DNA from: a virus
IMG/VR virus record: IMGVR_UViG_3300050821_001146
Location: 1-49,389 of that record
Length of the DNA stretch: 49,389 nucleotides
Direction: 5' to 3' (one strand)
The notes under the pieces were generated by a model. It was not told the DNA's origin. It was given only the letters and a program-made list of their open reading frames with translations, and made no database searches. The position numbers and the translations under genes are program-made. Below are positions 13,801 to 21,345 of this stretch, piece after piece; within the stretch, counting starts at the first letter, position 1; the number at the start of each line of letters is the position of its first letter.

Positions 13801-13829
13801 TTGACTTCCATGTAAGTTTGATGTAATGT
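13801..13829 (+). promoter_or_regulatory. Second rightward promoter-like sequence
   Basis: TTGACT (13801-13806), a 17-bp spacer, TAATGT (13824-13829, weak). It contains the same TTCCATGTAAG word as the promoter at 13646. Its predicted start site near 13836 suits a gene beginning at the TTG of 13856. Confidence 0.45.
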
Positions 13830-13855
13830 CCCGGTTGTCTCAGGAGAACCACAAA

Positions 13856-14035
13856 TTGAAAGTGAAGTCCGACAGGGTTAAGGGGAATGCCAAGCAATCC
13901 CGTAAGCGCCTGCAATGTGAAGCTACTCTAGCCCGGCGTTATATGCTGCGGCATTACCCGGCAGAGATGGCGAAGCTACAGGTGGTGGCGAGAAGGCGTT
14001 ACCCTTTAACTCCTGTCGAGATCCATCCCCATTAA
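13856..14035 (+). CDS. Small very basic protein (59 aa), TTG start
   Basis: CAGGAGA sits 8 bases before this TTG. An in-frame ATG at 13826 lies inside the promoter and has no ribosome site, so TTG is preferred. The sequence is mostly Lys/Arg (VKGNAKQSRKRLQCEATLARRYMLRHY) and probably binds nucleic acid. It is the first gene after the attenuated leader. Confidence 0.55.
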   Translation: MKVKSDRVKGNAKQSRKRLQCEATLARRYMLRHYPAEMAKLQVVARRRYPLTPVEIHPH

Positions 14036-14047
14036 AGGGAGAGTAAT

Positions 14048-14509
14048 ATGAATATCACAAAGATGAGGAAGCTCAAGAAATGGATATTGGCAGAGCCAGG
14101 ACGGTACGATCAGAGATGGTGGATTTACGGAAAGGGTTCTTGTGTCGTCATGACCCAAAGACCTCCATGCGGAACTGCCGGGTGTTTGGGTGGGAATGCT
14201 TGCCTCATGGAAGGGTTGGTACCAAAGCCGGTATACAAGGGCGAAGATCGCATCGACAGCGTTACGGATGGTCTCAATACATTTGATGTTTCTCTAAAAG
14301 CCCAAGAAATTCTCGGGCTAACCGATAAGCAGCAACATGACTTATTTGCAGCGAATTGCGATGGATGGTCAGGCGAGGCCCGCCATGCCTATCTAGGTGC
14401 TACCAACCCACAAGAAAAGGCCAATGCTGCGGCCATGGAACTTGACAGGCTCATCAAAATAGAATTGAATTCAAGGAAGTCCAGAAGTAAATCCAAATCA
14501 AAACGATAG
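14048..14509 (+). CDS. Conserved phage hypothetical protein (153 aa)
   Basis: GGGAGAG precedes the ATG. The segment PPCGTAGCLGGNACLM, followed by AQEILGLTDKQQHDLF, matches a widespread phage family with a CGTA-C-(A/G)G core and a later LGLT---A--LF helix, of unknown function. The C-terminus is Ser/Lys/Arg rich (SRKSRSKSKSKR). It lies at the head of the replication/recombination gene block. Confidence 0.65.
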   Translation: MNITKMRKLKKWILAEPGRYDQRWWIYGKGSCVVMTQRPPCGTAGCLGGNACLMEGLVPKPVYKGEDRIDSVTDGLNTFDVSLKAQEILGLTDKQQHDLFAANCDGWSGEARHAYLGATNPQEKANAAAMELDRLIKIELNSRKSRSKSKSKR

Positions 14510-14517
14510 GAGATGAC

Positions 14518-15315
14518 ATGCCAGAGAAAGCAAAGGGGGCGTCACTTGCCCCGGAAGATCACGGCGGTGCAGGACAAATCCCAGACGGAGACTATACAAT
14601 AGTCAATGTCTATGCGGGGTCCTTCACCTACGGAGGACAGGTCCCTGAAGGCGTCCCAGCAATCATGGTGACGTATAAGGGAGATGATGGGGCTGAGTAT
14701 GAACAGCCATACAAGGCCGGAGACAATGAGCATCTGTCGGCCAGTGAAGACGGTGACCGTTTCATCCATCCGGGTGGCGGCGAAGCCAAGATCTACAAGG
14801 GCGGCGCTGCATCCATGTGGCTTGGATCGCTTGCCAAATGTAACTTCCCGATCACCGGGGATAGCGTCAGGCAATTCAAGGGAACCAAGGTCACACTCAC
14901 AAACACAGCGGCGCCAAAGGGCAAGACGAGCGACAACAAAGACAAGGTGATTGCAATGGTCAGTAAGATCATTGCCTTGCCGGGGAAAGGGAAGGCGACT
15001 GCCCCGGCCACGCGCCCTTCCATTGCAAGCACCTCCGCGTCACAGCCTACTGCTCACGCTGCCGGTAACGGCAATGCCGATCTCACTCCACAGGCAATTG
15101 AACTCATTCAAGGGATCTTGGCTGAAGCTCCTGACAACACCATGACGAGGGTCAAGCTATCGACATCGGTGATGCTCAGAGCGACCAAGGACCCCAACCT
15201 CAAGGCCAATATGACTGCACTCAAAAAGCTGGCCGGTGATCCGACTTTCCTTTTGGAACATGCAGAGGCAGGGGGATGGGCCACTGAGACCGGCGAGGAA
15301 GTGAAACTTGGGTGA
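14518..15315 (+). CDS. Replication-region hypothetical protein (265 aa)
   Basis: AGGAGATG precedes the ATG. The N-terminal 150 residues are beta-rich with DGDYTIVNVYAGSF, a DG-EYEQPYKAGDNE segment and a D-FIHPGGG stretch. This layout is seen in phage early proteins that sit just before RecB-like nucleases. A low-complexity Ala/Ser/Thr linker follows, then a helical C-terminal domain (LTPQAIELIQGILAEAP). Binding of single-stranded DNA or a nuclease partner role is a guess from context. Confidence 0.5.
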   Translation: MPEKAKGASLAPEDHGGAGQIPDGDYTIVNVYAGSFTYGGQVPEGVPAIMVTYKGDDGAEYEQPYKAGDNEHLSASEDGDRFIHPGGGEAKIYKGGAASMWLGSLAKCNFPITGDSVRQFKGTKVTLTNTAAPKGKTSDNKDKVIAMVSKIIALPGKGKATAPATRPSIASTSASQPTAHAAGNGNADLTPQAIELIQGILAEAPDNTMTRVKLSTSVMLRATKDPNLKANMTALKKLAGDPTFLLEHAEAGGWATETGEEVKLG

Positions 15316-15526
15316 CCTACTGGATCTTGGTGGTGGCGAGACGGCACCGACAGAGCAAATGGCAAAGACTGTCCACAACCCAACCGTGACCGAGAAACTG
15401 GAGGGCAATCGCACTCATCTGCAACAGCAATTGACGAGGATAGATGAGGCCCTTGCCGCTCTCAAGGCCAATCCTGAAATTGAACGTGTCTTGAATTTGA
15501 TTCAACGTGCATCAAGAGGCTATTGA
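15308..15526 (+). CDS. Coiled-coil hypothetical protein (72 aa), TTG start
   Basis: GAGGAAG precedes the TTG, and the gene overlaps the previous stop. An ATG at 15359 is an alternative. Residues 27-70 form a helical coiled coil (EKLEGNRTHLQQQLTRIDEALAAL, then NPEIERVLNLIQRA), like small helical proteins common in phage early operons. The function is unknown. Confidence 0.55.
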   Translation: MGDLLDLGGGETAPTEQMAKTVHNPTVTEKLEGNRTHLQQQLTRIDEALAALKANPEIERVLNLIQRASRGY

Positions 15527-15562
15527 TGGTACGATACCATCACCGTCAAGGAGGCGGTGCCA

Positions 15563-15817
15563 ATGAATGTCAAGGGGATGATCGTAGCAGAACTAAATCG
15601 CAAGCGAGTGGCCCATGTTGAGGCTCTTGCCAAGCTTGATGAATTGATCCATGAGTTTGGTGGGAAAGCAACGGGGACGGCCAAGCGAGGGCGTAAGCCT
15701 GGGACGAAGAAACGCACCTTGAGCCCAGAGCATATCGCCAAGATGCAGGCCGCAAGGAAGGCGAAGAAAGCGCCGGCAACGGAAGGCGCGAGTCTCAGTC
15801 AAGCTGCCGGGGAGTAA
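15563..15817 (+). CDS. Basic AT-hook-like small protein (84 aa)
   Basis: AAGGAGG lies 8 bases before the ATG. An N-terminal coiled coil (IVAELNRKRVAHVEALAKLDEL) is followed by KRGRKPGTKKR, an AT-hook-like motif, and a Lys/Ala-rich tail (MQAARKAKKAP) reminiscent of histone H1-like proteins. It probably binds DNA, perhaps acting with the neighbouring nuclease. Confidence 0.6.
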   Translation: MNVKGMIVAELNRKRVAHVEALAKLDELIHEFGGKATGTAKRGRKPGTKKRTLSPEHIAKMQAARKAKKAPATEGASLSQAAGE

Positions 15818-15819
15818 TT

Positions 15820-16371
15820 GTGAGGATGAGTGAGCGTGCCGTCAGCATGACTGGCCTAGTCTTATCACCAGAACAGGCAGCGGCACGCACTCCCGGCATT
15901 CATGTGTCCAGTGTCATTCGTCACATGAGCAAGGCAATTGGCCGGCAGAAGGAAAACGATTTCAGCGAAGAGGATTTGGATATGTTTGCAAGCGTGGGGA
16001 GGATATTCGAGGTTCAACTGGCAACGGCCATGTGCCCTCCTCCTCGCTATGAGCGTGTCGGGGAGATTGAATGCGATGGGATCATTGGCAGTCCAGACGC
16101 TATCGACACGGTTGAGTGGTCAGTGCAGGAGTATAAGGCTAACTTTGCCTCTGCCAATCATGCGATTGAATCTCGAATCGAATACTTCTGGCAGATGAAA
16201 GCGTACTGTCACATGCTGGGCATGACCAGGGCCTCGCTCTTTGTGTTCTATGTGGGAGGGACGTGGAGGCCACCCGTCCCGGTATTCAAGGCATGGGATA
16301 TTCTGTTCTCGGAGAGTGAGATTGAGGAGAATTGGAGAATGATCCTGGCTAATGCGGAGGAATTGAGATGA
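15820..16371 (+). CDS. PD-(D/E)XK nuclease (183 aa)
   Basis: This is a RecB/Cas4-type nuclease fold. A conserved Glu lies in RIFEVQ (about E64), the SPDAID motif gives the metal-binding Asp (about D93), and VQEYKAN gives E-x-K (about 104-106). A later helix YFWQMKAYCHMLG matches the Q-x3-Y helix of this family. The start is GTG at 15820 with GGGGAG at good spacing; ATG at 15826 is an alternative. It probably trims DNA ends in recombination together with the RecA-fold ATPase at 17207. Confidence 0.8.
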   Translation: MRMSERAVSMTGLVLSPEQAAARTPGIHVSSVIRHMSKAIGRQKENDFSEEDLDMFASVGRIFEVQLATAMCPPPRYERVGEIECDGIIGSPDAIDTVEWSVQEYKANFASANHAIESRIEYFWQMKAYCHMLGMTRASLFVFYVGGTWRPPVPVFKAWDILFSESEIEENWRMILANAEELR

Positions 16372-16523
16372 AGGTGAGATTAACTAACGTGGACACCAAG
16401 GAGAGCTTCGAAATTCAATTGGATGAGTTGAGTTTAGATGAAGCTGTAAAGGTCGTAGAGCGCGTTGGTGGCGACAAGATAACCATTGAAGAAATTGTCG
16501 ATAAACAGAAGGAATTACGATGA
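16368..16523 (+). CDS. Small hypothetical protein (51 aa)
   Basis: It is coupled on both sides by ATGA overlaps. The sequence alternates short strands and acidic helices (FEIQLDELSLDEAVKVVERVGG). No family was recognised, but the coupling makes it a credible gene. Confidence 0.55.
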   Translation: MKVRLTNVDTKESFEIQLDELSLDEAVKVVERVGGDKITIEEIVDKQKELR

Positions 16524-16750
16524 GCCTGCCAGAGGGATTCAGACGTGCCGGCATGGATCTTGGTGAAGTCCCTGGCGATTCGACTACGCTCTTGACTATC
16601 GTAATGAGTCCTGAAGGTCAAATCATAGTTGTCATAAGGGATTTCCTTGGGGATATGTGCAATGCCGGGAATGAACAAGCACTAAGACTCTTGTCATCGT
16701 TGCCGGCTGTCCTGAAAGATGCAGTTGAACAGCAATTGAGGGTACAATGA
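16520..16750 (+). CDS. Small hypothetical protein (76 aa)
   Basis: ATGA overlaps occur at both ends. A beta hairpin-like MSPEGQIIVVIRDFLGD is followed by a helix (NEQALRLLSSLPAVLKDAVEQQL). The function is unknown. Confidence 0.55.
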   Translation: MSLPEGFRRAGMDLGEVPGDSTTLLTIVMSPEGQIIVVIRDFLGDMCNAGNEQALRLLSSLPAVLKDAVEQQLRVQ

Positions 16751-16887
16751 TGACACCTGTGCATCTATTCAATTTGATTGCAGAGTATTCCATTGCGGCT
16801 TGTGCTGGCGCTTATGTTGCTGTTGCCTTTGTCGATCTTGTGATAGACAAGGCAATCAAGTCGATTCGCAGATGGAAGAGGATTTGA
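16747..16887 (+). CDS. Small membrane protein (46 aa)
   Basis: The ATG overlaps the previous stop (ATGA). A hydrophobic segment (IAACAGAYVAVAFVDLVI) is followed by a basic C-terminus (KSIRRWKRI). It is the last gene before a 319-bp structured gap. Confidence 0.5.
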   Translation: MMTPVHLFNLIAEYSIAACAGAYVAVAFVDLVIDKAIKSIRRWKRI

Positions 16888-17206
16888 TTTTCACTTCCCA
16901 GTGAACTGGCCACGATCCCATCTCATTAACAGTGGGAGTGAGCCCAAGGGGATGCCATATCTTGGCTGGGAAGTGAATAGGCACCCGGTACTGGCTTACG
17001 AGCGGCAGTACCGGGAAAATTTACAGGGTGGACCATGCTAAAAACCTCATGGCCCTAACTGTATATGGGATGCCGCCTGCTGTGACATGGCGCTGCACAG
17101 TGAGTGTCTCGGGACTGGACGGCATCCCCTCCACATTGAATTGATATTAATATCATAATGATATTGATATGAATATGAATCACCGGACTAAGACTCAGGA
17201 GGGTCA
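16888..17206 (+). ncRNA. 319-bp gene-free stretch with nested inverted repeats (structured RNA or control region)
   Basis: No gene is seen. A perfect 12-bp inverted repeat TTCACTTCCCAG/CTGGGAAGTGAA (16890-16901, 16966-16977) encloses 64 nt that can fold further. Next comes CCCGGTACTG/CAGTACCGGG (16984-16993, 17006-17015), a 10-bp stem without a T-run. Then GGGATGCCG/CGGCATCCC (17067-17075, 17120-17128). The word GGGATGCC also occurs near 16950, so alternative pairing is possible. Finally an AT-rich tract holds the palindrome GATATTAATATC (17143-17154) and repeated TGATAT words. It could be a riboregulator, an origin with iteron-like repeats, or both. Confidence 0.55.
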
Positions 17207-18070
17207 ATGTCTGCACAAGTAATAGCACAATCAAGTAAAGAGCTATTGGATTGGAATGCTTATCCATCGAGGGAGTTCATCCTCTTGGCAGGCAAAGATG
17301 GCGTTGGCAAGTCATCGGCCATTGTCAGTGTGGCGTGGTGGGTGGAGCAGAATAAGCCCAATGCCGTGTTCTACGTTATTGACAGTGAAAATAAATTCAA
17401 GTCAGCCTTACGTTCCTTTGGCTCTGATGCCCCTCAAAACATCCAGTATTATAAAATCACCAGCATGAATGAAGCGACTGAAGTTGCGGCCACTGTAATG
17501 GGAAGGGTCAAGACTGGTGATTGGCTGGCCATTGAATCCATGGGGCCGATTTGGGATATGGCTCAGGACTTGGGGACTCAATCCATTGCCGGAGTTTCCA
17601 GGGTAGCCTACATGGATGCCAAAAGGGGCACCAAGTTTGCATCTGGGGTGGAAAAGAAAGGCAGTCCAATCCCTGGCAATCCAGACGATTACTGGAGAAT
17701 CGTAAAGGGTGCTTACGACGGCGCATTCCTAGACCTCGTAAGGCAATCGGATACATTGAATGTGATATTGACATCGGTAACCAAGTCAGTGAAAGAGCAG
17801 CGGGAAGGTGGATTCAAAGAGAACAAGGACAGGAAGGCATTCCGTATTGAAGTGGGAATGGATGCCAACTTGTCTGGATCTCCCACCATGCCATCCCTTG
17901 TAGAGACATTGTGCCTATTGGAACTAAGCCAAGGGAATGTGAGTTGCCGGGTCCTTCGTGACAATCTCTCATCCCTGGAATCCAGTCGCATTGAATTTCC
18001 AATTGCTACCAAGAGAGATTGGGCTGTGGAGTTCTGGGCTCAATGTAGGAATGGCGAGCTTAAACTCTGA
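17207..18070 (+). CDS. RecA-fold ATPase, Sak4-like (287 aa)
   Basis: AGGAGGG precedes the ATG. The Walker A is GKDGVGKSS (29-37); the second acidic strand lies in NAVFYVIDSENKF and a later strand in DWLAIESMG. This matches the AAA_24/Sak4 group of phage single-strand annealing or RecA-like proteins, which work in phage recombination and replication. The PD-(D/E)XK nuclease upstream fits such a module. It lies directly behind the structured gap, which may control it or carry the origin. Confidence 0.78.
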   Translation: MSAQVIAQSSKELLDWNAYPSREFILLAGKDGVGKSSAIVSVAWWVEQNKPNAVFYVIDSENKFKSALRSFGSDAPQNIQYYKITSMNEATEVAATVMGRVKTGDWLAIESMGPIWDMAQDLGTQSIAGVSRVAYMDAKRGTKFASGVEKKGSPIPGNPDDYWRIVKGAYDGAFLDLVRQSDTLNVILTSVTKSVKEQREGGFKENKDRKAFRIEVGMDANLSGSPTMPSLVETLCLLELSQGNVSCRVLRDNLSSLESSRIEFPIATKRDWAVEFWAQCRNGELKL

Positions 18071-18088
18071 ACGGCGGGAGGGAGTGAC

Positions 18089-18511
18089 GTGCGATTGACG
18101 AAGCGTCAAGAAGATGAACTTCGGAATATGCCAGCGTACCGTGTAATTTGTATTCCTGGTGAAGCGCAGTCGATTTTAATTCGAGATGTGATTGACACCA
18201 TCGACGCACTCGAACAAGAAGCGAAGGCCGGGGAAGCGGCGGCGCTCAGTCTGGTGGCCGATTATTGTGACGCCTTCAACCAGCCTCCCAATATTTCTAT
18301 TGCGGCAGCCTCGATTAAACGGAAGGTGGAAGGCCTCATCTCTCCCGACGCCGGGCGAGCACTCGATGCGCACTTGGCCGCTGCGAACATGAAAGAATTG
18401 ATGGACCTCAAGAGAATCATGTTCGTTTCTACCGTTCAAGAGATAAGCGACTATTTAGAAGCACGCCTTACCGCCCATCGCAAGGCCGCAGGAGGTTCAG
18501 ATGGCAAGTAG
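18089..18511 (+). CDS. Helical hypothetical protein (140 aa), GTG start
   Basis: GGGAGGGAG precedes GTG. The protein is mainly helical (VIDTIDALEQEAKAGEAAALSLVADYCDAF). By eye, its codons use more CG-ending forms than its neighbours, which hints at a separate origin for 18089-19260. No family was recognised. Confidence 0.55.
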   Translation: MRLTKRQEDELRNMPAYRVICIPGEAQSILIRDVIDTIDALEQEAKAGEAAALSLVADYCDAFNQPPNISIAAASIKRKVEGLISPDAGRALDAHLAAANMKELMDLKRIMFVSTVQEISDYLEARLTAHRKAAGGSDGK

Positions 18512-18836
18512 CCCGAGGGAGTTTGCGCTTGAATTGAACCGCCATAATGTCCGCTCTGATTGTGGCGTTCTTAACGATTGGACTGCGATGATCGCCGCCC
18601 GCGATGCCGAGATTGCGCGTGAGGCCAGCAAGCAAGGTCAAATCCACATGCGAAAACGATTGGCAGAATATGTTCTTAGCTGTAAGGAAGAAAGTGTCGA
18701 TTATGTACAAGTCTATGAAGTGATGGCAAATAACATGATGGAATTTATGCCTCTTCATCTCGACCCTCCTGCGCCTGCCGCAGCTTCCGCGCCCGAGGTG
18801 ACTGGTAATTCTGGTTATGATGATTCGGATTATTGA
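18501..18836 (+). CDS. Helical hypothetical protein (111 aa)
   Basis: AGGAGG precedes the ATG, and the gene overlaps the previous one. Helices cover residues 5-75; the C-terminus is Pro/Ala rich then Asp/Tyr rich (YDDSDY). No family was recognised. Confidence 0.55.
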   Translation: MASSPREFALELNRHNVRSDCGVLNDWTAMIAARDAEIAREASKQGQIHMRKRLAEYVLSCKEESVDYVQVYEVMANNMMEFMPLHLDPPAPAAASAPEVTGNSGYDDSDY

Positions 18837-18846
18837 GGAGGCTGAA

Positions 18847-19260
18847 ATGAAACCGCTACTCGCAATCTTGGCTGTCGCTGCCCTCATGCTGGCGGGGTGC
18901 CAGGGGAAACCAGCGCCTCCGCCACGATTCGCTTCAACGCTACAGAATTGTACTGATGCACTCGACAAGCAATCCGAGGCCATCAAGGCGCTCGAAGATG
19001 CCTTGAGCATAACAGAAAAGCAACGTGATCGACTTCTGAAAGATGTTCAGCTTGACGTTAAGACGATGGAAGGGCAAAAGGCTCTCATCGACTTGCATCA
19101 ATCCGAGTGGACCAGAGAGCACAGCGTACCGATCACCATACCCGGTCCCTCGACTCCAGTAAAGAACTGCTGTCCAGAAGCAATCTGCATTTGCGATGAT
19201 GCGCGTTCTCCAATGGGCGTAATACCTACGCCCGATACAAGATACGGAAAGGGTTGGTAA
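18847..19260 (+). CDS. Lipoprotein with coiled coil (137 aa)
   Basis: GAGGAGG precedes the ATG. The signal MKPLLAILAVAALMLAGC ends in a lipobox (LAGC), so the protein is exported, lipidated and probably anchored in the outer membrane. Residues 30-85 form a coiled coil (LDKQSEAIKALEDALSI). A cysteine cluster (NCCPEAICICDD) follows. It resembles an outer-membrane spanin in layout but lies in the early/middle operon, far from the endolysin, so superinfection exclusion or envelope modification is equally possible. Confidence 0.7.
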   Translation: MKPLLAILAVAALMLAGCQGKPAPPPRFASTLQNCTDALDKQSEAIKALEDALSITEKQRDRLLKDVQLDVKTMEGQKALIDLHQSEWTREHSVPITIPGPSTPVKNCCPEAICICDDARSPMGVIPTPDTRYGKGW

Positions 19261-19264
19261 AACC

Positions 19265-19555
19265 ATGAAAACAGCTATCCTGCTCCTCGCAGCCGCTCTG
19301 ACGGTCGGATACCACGAAGAGAAACCGAAGCCGCCCCTGATTACGCCCTCTGGTGCGATTATCACCGGAGGAGAAAATGGTGAGCCGATTTTTATAGATT
19401 GGTCGAACGTAATCGTGCACCAGTCGTATGTCTTTCAATGGCATTTAGAAGAATGCGGCTGCAAGTTAGAAAGTTGGGAAGTTGAAGATGAAACAAGGCA
19501 GGCACTAGAGACTGGAAGTTCATTTGACGATTGCCTTGGAAAGGAATGGCAATGA
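19265..19555 (+). CDS. Exported small protein (96 aa)
   Basis: MKTAILLLAAALTVGY is a short signal-like N-terminus. The mature part has a CGC motif and two further acidic stretches. An 18-bp piece of the signal region (19292-19309) recurs exactly in the next gene, so the two share a duplicated export signal. No family was recognised. Confidence 0.6.
   Translation: MKTAILLLAAALTVGYHEEKPKPPLITPSGAIITGGENGEPIFIDWSNVIVHQSYVFQWHLEECGCKLESWEVEDETRQALETGSSFDDCLGKEWQ
19292..19309 (+). repeat. 18-bp direct repeat in signal-peptide codons (copy 1)
   Basis: GCCGCTCTGACGGTCGGA encodes AALTVG in the gene at 19265. The same 18 bases occur at 19582-19599 at the same place in the signal peptide of the next gene. 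Confidence 0.9.
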
Positions 19556-19908
19556 AACGAATCTGCTTATTACTGTTGTGTGCCGCTCTGACGGTCGGAG
19601 CGCAATCCGCGAACGACACGATCAATCCGAAGTTTCAGATTCAAGCTAACACCAGTGGAGTTTTACAGAAGTTTGATCCCTGTGGTGGAGCAGTATCGTG
19701 CTCGCCCCCCAAGCCCGAATGGGTCCCCGATCCAAGCGCAGGGCACTATGACTGCCCGGATGGGTGGATGGCCTATTCACGCTCAGAACCGTACCCGCCA
19801 TACAACGGCCCGGTAGTGTCGATATATAGAGCCCCGACAACGGACAAGAAGGGCCATGTTCTGCAAGACCGGCCAGCAGTTCCAATTTGCATACAGGAGA
19901 CCAAATGA
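19552..19908 (+). CDS. Exported small protein (118 aa)
   Basis: The ATG overlaps the previous TGA (ATGA). The signal peptide MKRICLLLLCAALTVGAQS has a likely cut at AQS. The mature part has cysteines (FDPCGGAVSC, YDCPDGW, PICIQ) and many Pro/Tyr, suiting a disulfide-bonded periplasmic protein. It is a paralogue of the preceding gene at least in the signal region. The function is unknown. Confidence 0.65.
   Translation: MKRICLLLLCAALTVGAQSANDTINPKFQIQANTSGVLQKFDPCGGAVSCSPPKPEWVPDPSAGHYDCPDGWMAYSRSEPYPPYNGPVVSIYRAPTTDKKGHVLQDRPAVPICIQETK
19582..19599 (+). repeat. 18-bp direct repeat in signal-peptide codons (copy 2)
   Basis: Identical to 19292-19309. It again encodes AALTVG within the hydrophobic core and end of a signal peptide. 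Confidence 0.9.
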
Positions 19909-20405
19909 AAATTAAACTCGCTCTATCACTACTCGCACTATCGGCAATTCCATGTCAGGCCAATGTCTTCAAAGATGTCGGCCATGAAGTGAAAGAGACT
20001 GCCATTGACTTTGTGACGTGGAAGCATCCGGCATGGAACTTAATGGTCCTGGCCCAACTTGGCGCCGATCTTGCCGATGCCAAGACTACGACTGATGCAG
20101 AGAAGAGGGCTCCGCTTAGTGTTGAGACAAATCATTGGCTCTATGGTCGGCATCCTGATTTCAAAACTGTGGCCTTAACCGATATTGGTGAATCAATGTT
20201 GATTGGAACAGCTTCCCATTGGCTTCACACTCACACTCCCAGGCCCTATATCAAGACAGCGGATTACTGGTGGTTAATACCACAGACCTTGGATATTGTA
20301 GCCAATGGCCATGCAGCATATCATAATGCAGGGCTCAGGACCCCGGCAGCCATTTGCACTGATCCTGATAGGGATTGTGAAAGAAAGCCAGATCCGGGGC
20401 GATGA
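19905..20405 (+). CDS. Exported/membrane-associated hypothetical protein (166 aa)
   Basis: AGGAGA and an ATGA overlap fix the start. The signal peptide is MKIKLALSLLALSAIPCQA. The mature part is aromatic with conserved-looking segments (WNLMVLAQLGADLADAKTT, NHWLYGRHP, ASHWLHTH, IPQTLDIVANGHAAY). Several weak hydrophobic helices suggest a membrane-associated protein. It is the last of four consecutive exported proteins. No family was named. Confidence 0.65.
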   Translation: MKIKLALSLLALSAIPCQANVFKDVGHEVKETAIDFVTWKHPAWNLMVLAQLGADLADAKTTTDAEKRAPLSVETNHWLYGRHPDFKTVALTDIGESMLIGTASHWLHTHTPRPYIKTADYWWLIPQTLDIVANGHAAYHNAGLRTPAAICTDPDRDCERKPDPGR

Positions 20406-20406
20406 C

Positions 20407-20598
20407 ATGATTAAGAATATATGCGACTGGCCGGGATGTGAAAAGGAAGCCCGTCTTCCAAATGATTGGCTTATCATTAAAGATGAATGGTACTATCCGA
20501 TATTAGCATTTATTCCCTTTGTTGGCACTTTAATTATGATTATGACAACGAAGGTACTATGCGAAGATCATCAAAAGCCGTTCGATGAAATGGAATGA
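20407..20598 (+). CDS. Small membrane protein with zinc-type ends (63 aa)
   Basis: GGGGCGA precedes the ATG. CDWPGC near the N-terminus and LCEDH near the C-terminus flank a hydrophobic helix (YYPILAFIPFVGTLIMIM). The Cys/His pairs could join to bind a metal on one face of the membrane. The function is unknown. Confidence 0.55.
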   Translation: MIKNICDWPGCEKEARLPNDWLIIKDEWYYPILAFIPFVGTLIMIMTTKVLCEDHQKPFDEME

Positions 20599-20599
20599 C

Positions 20600-20767
20600 A
20601 TGGAACTCTATTGTCCAATGTGCCGTAAGGTGACTGTGACATTGACGCAAGAGGATGAACAGAGGATATTGAAATCCCTTTGCCGTCCAGCACATTGTCA
20701 TAGGATTGAATGTCCTAAATGTCACAGATTTCAAACTGAATTAGCTGCGAGGGTGATACGGCCATGA
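20600..20767 (+). CDS. Small zinc-ribbon protein (55 aa)
   Basis: MELYCPMC at the start and ECPKC near the end form a C-x2-C pair at each side of a short domain, a classic zinc ribbon. The start is uncertain: ATG at 20585 is also in frame. The 3' end overlaps the HNH gene. Confidence 0.5.
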   Translation: MELYCPMCRKVTVTLTQEDEQRILKSLCRPAHCHRIECPKCHRFQTELAARVIRP

Positions 20768-21345
20768 GTAAACCGTACAATGCCCCAAATTATTCCGAAG
20801 AGGAATTAAAGGCCATTCGCCGTGCTCGTCGCCGTAAGGTTGAAAAGAAATGGCGTGAAAAGCACAAGGAAGAATCCAATGCTAAGCAAAGGCGCGCTTA
20901 CAATCGTCACGTTGAAGCTAGAAGAAAATCTGCACGCGAAAAATATCATCGAATGAAAGGTGATTTTACTGATGCTGATCGTGAAAGATTCAGAGAATAT
21001 TCTTTGCGTCACTATCGAAAGTATCGAGACAAATGCAATGAATCTGCTAGGAAGCGCGCTGCCGAACGTCTTAAATTCATGCAAGATTTCAAAGAATCTA
21101 ATGGTTGCACTGACTGCAAACAATCATTTCCTCATTACATACTTGAATTTGATCATAGACCACCACATACAGGCAGGGGGCCTGTTAATCAATTATATGG
21201 ACGCTGCTGGGAAGTTCTATTAACTGAAATTGAAAAGTGTGATGTTGTCTGTGCCAATTGCCATCGTATTAGAACATGGAAAAGGAGGCAGGAAAAATTA
21301 TCCTCATTGATTCAAGAATCGGCAGTAAACACTATGCAGAATTAA
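20764..21345 (+). CDS. HNH endonuclease 1 (193 aa)
   Basis: A long Lys/Arg-rich helical N-terminus (RRARRRKVEKKWREKHKEE) with repeated basic segments precedes the HNH core. In the core, CTDC (115-118), PHYILEFDH and CDVVCANCH supply the zinc ligands and catalytic His. It closely resembles the HNH gene at 22030, and the two flank the ERCC4-type nuclease gene, overlapping its start. This is probably a homing-type mobile gene cutting phage DNA. Confidence 0.8.
   Translation: MSKPYNAPNYSEEELKAIRRARRRKVEKKWREKHKEESNAKQRRAYNRHVEARRKSAREKYHRMKGDFTDADRERFREYSLRHYRKYRDKCNESARKRAAERLKFMQDFKESNGCTDCKQSFPHYILEFDHRPPHTGRGPVNQLYGRCWEVLLTEIEKCDVVCANCHRIRTWKRRQEKLSSLIQESAVNTMQN

Noticed and set aside
16984-17015. 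CCCGGTACTG/CAGTACCGGG hairpin as a terminator
   Set aside because: Stem is strong but followed by AAAATTT rather than a T-run, so it is kept only as part of a structured region.
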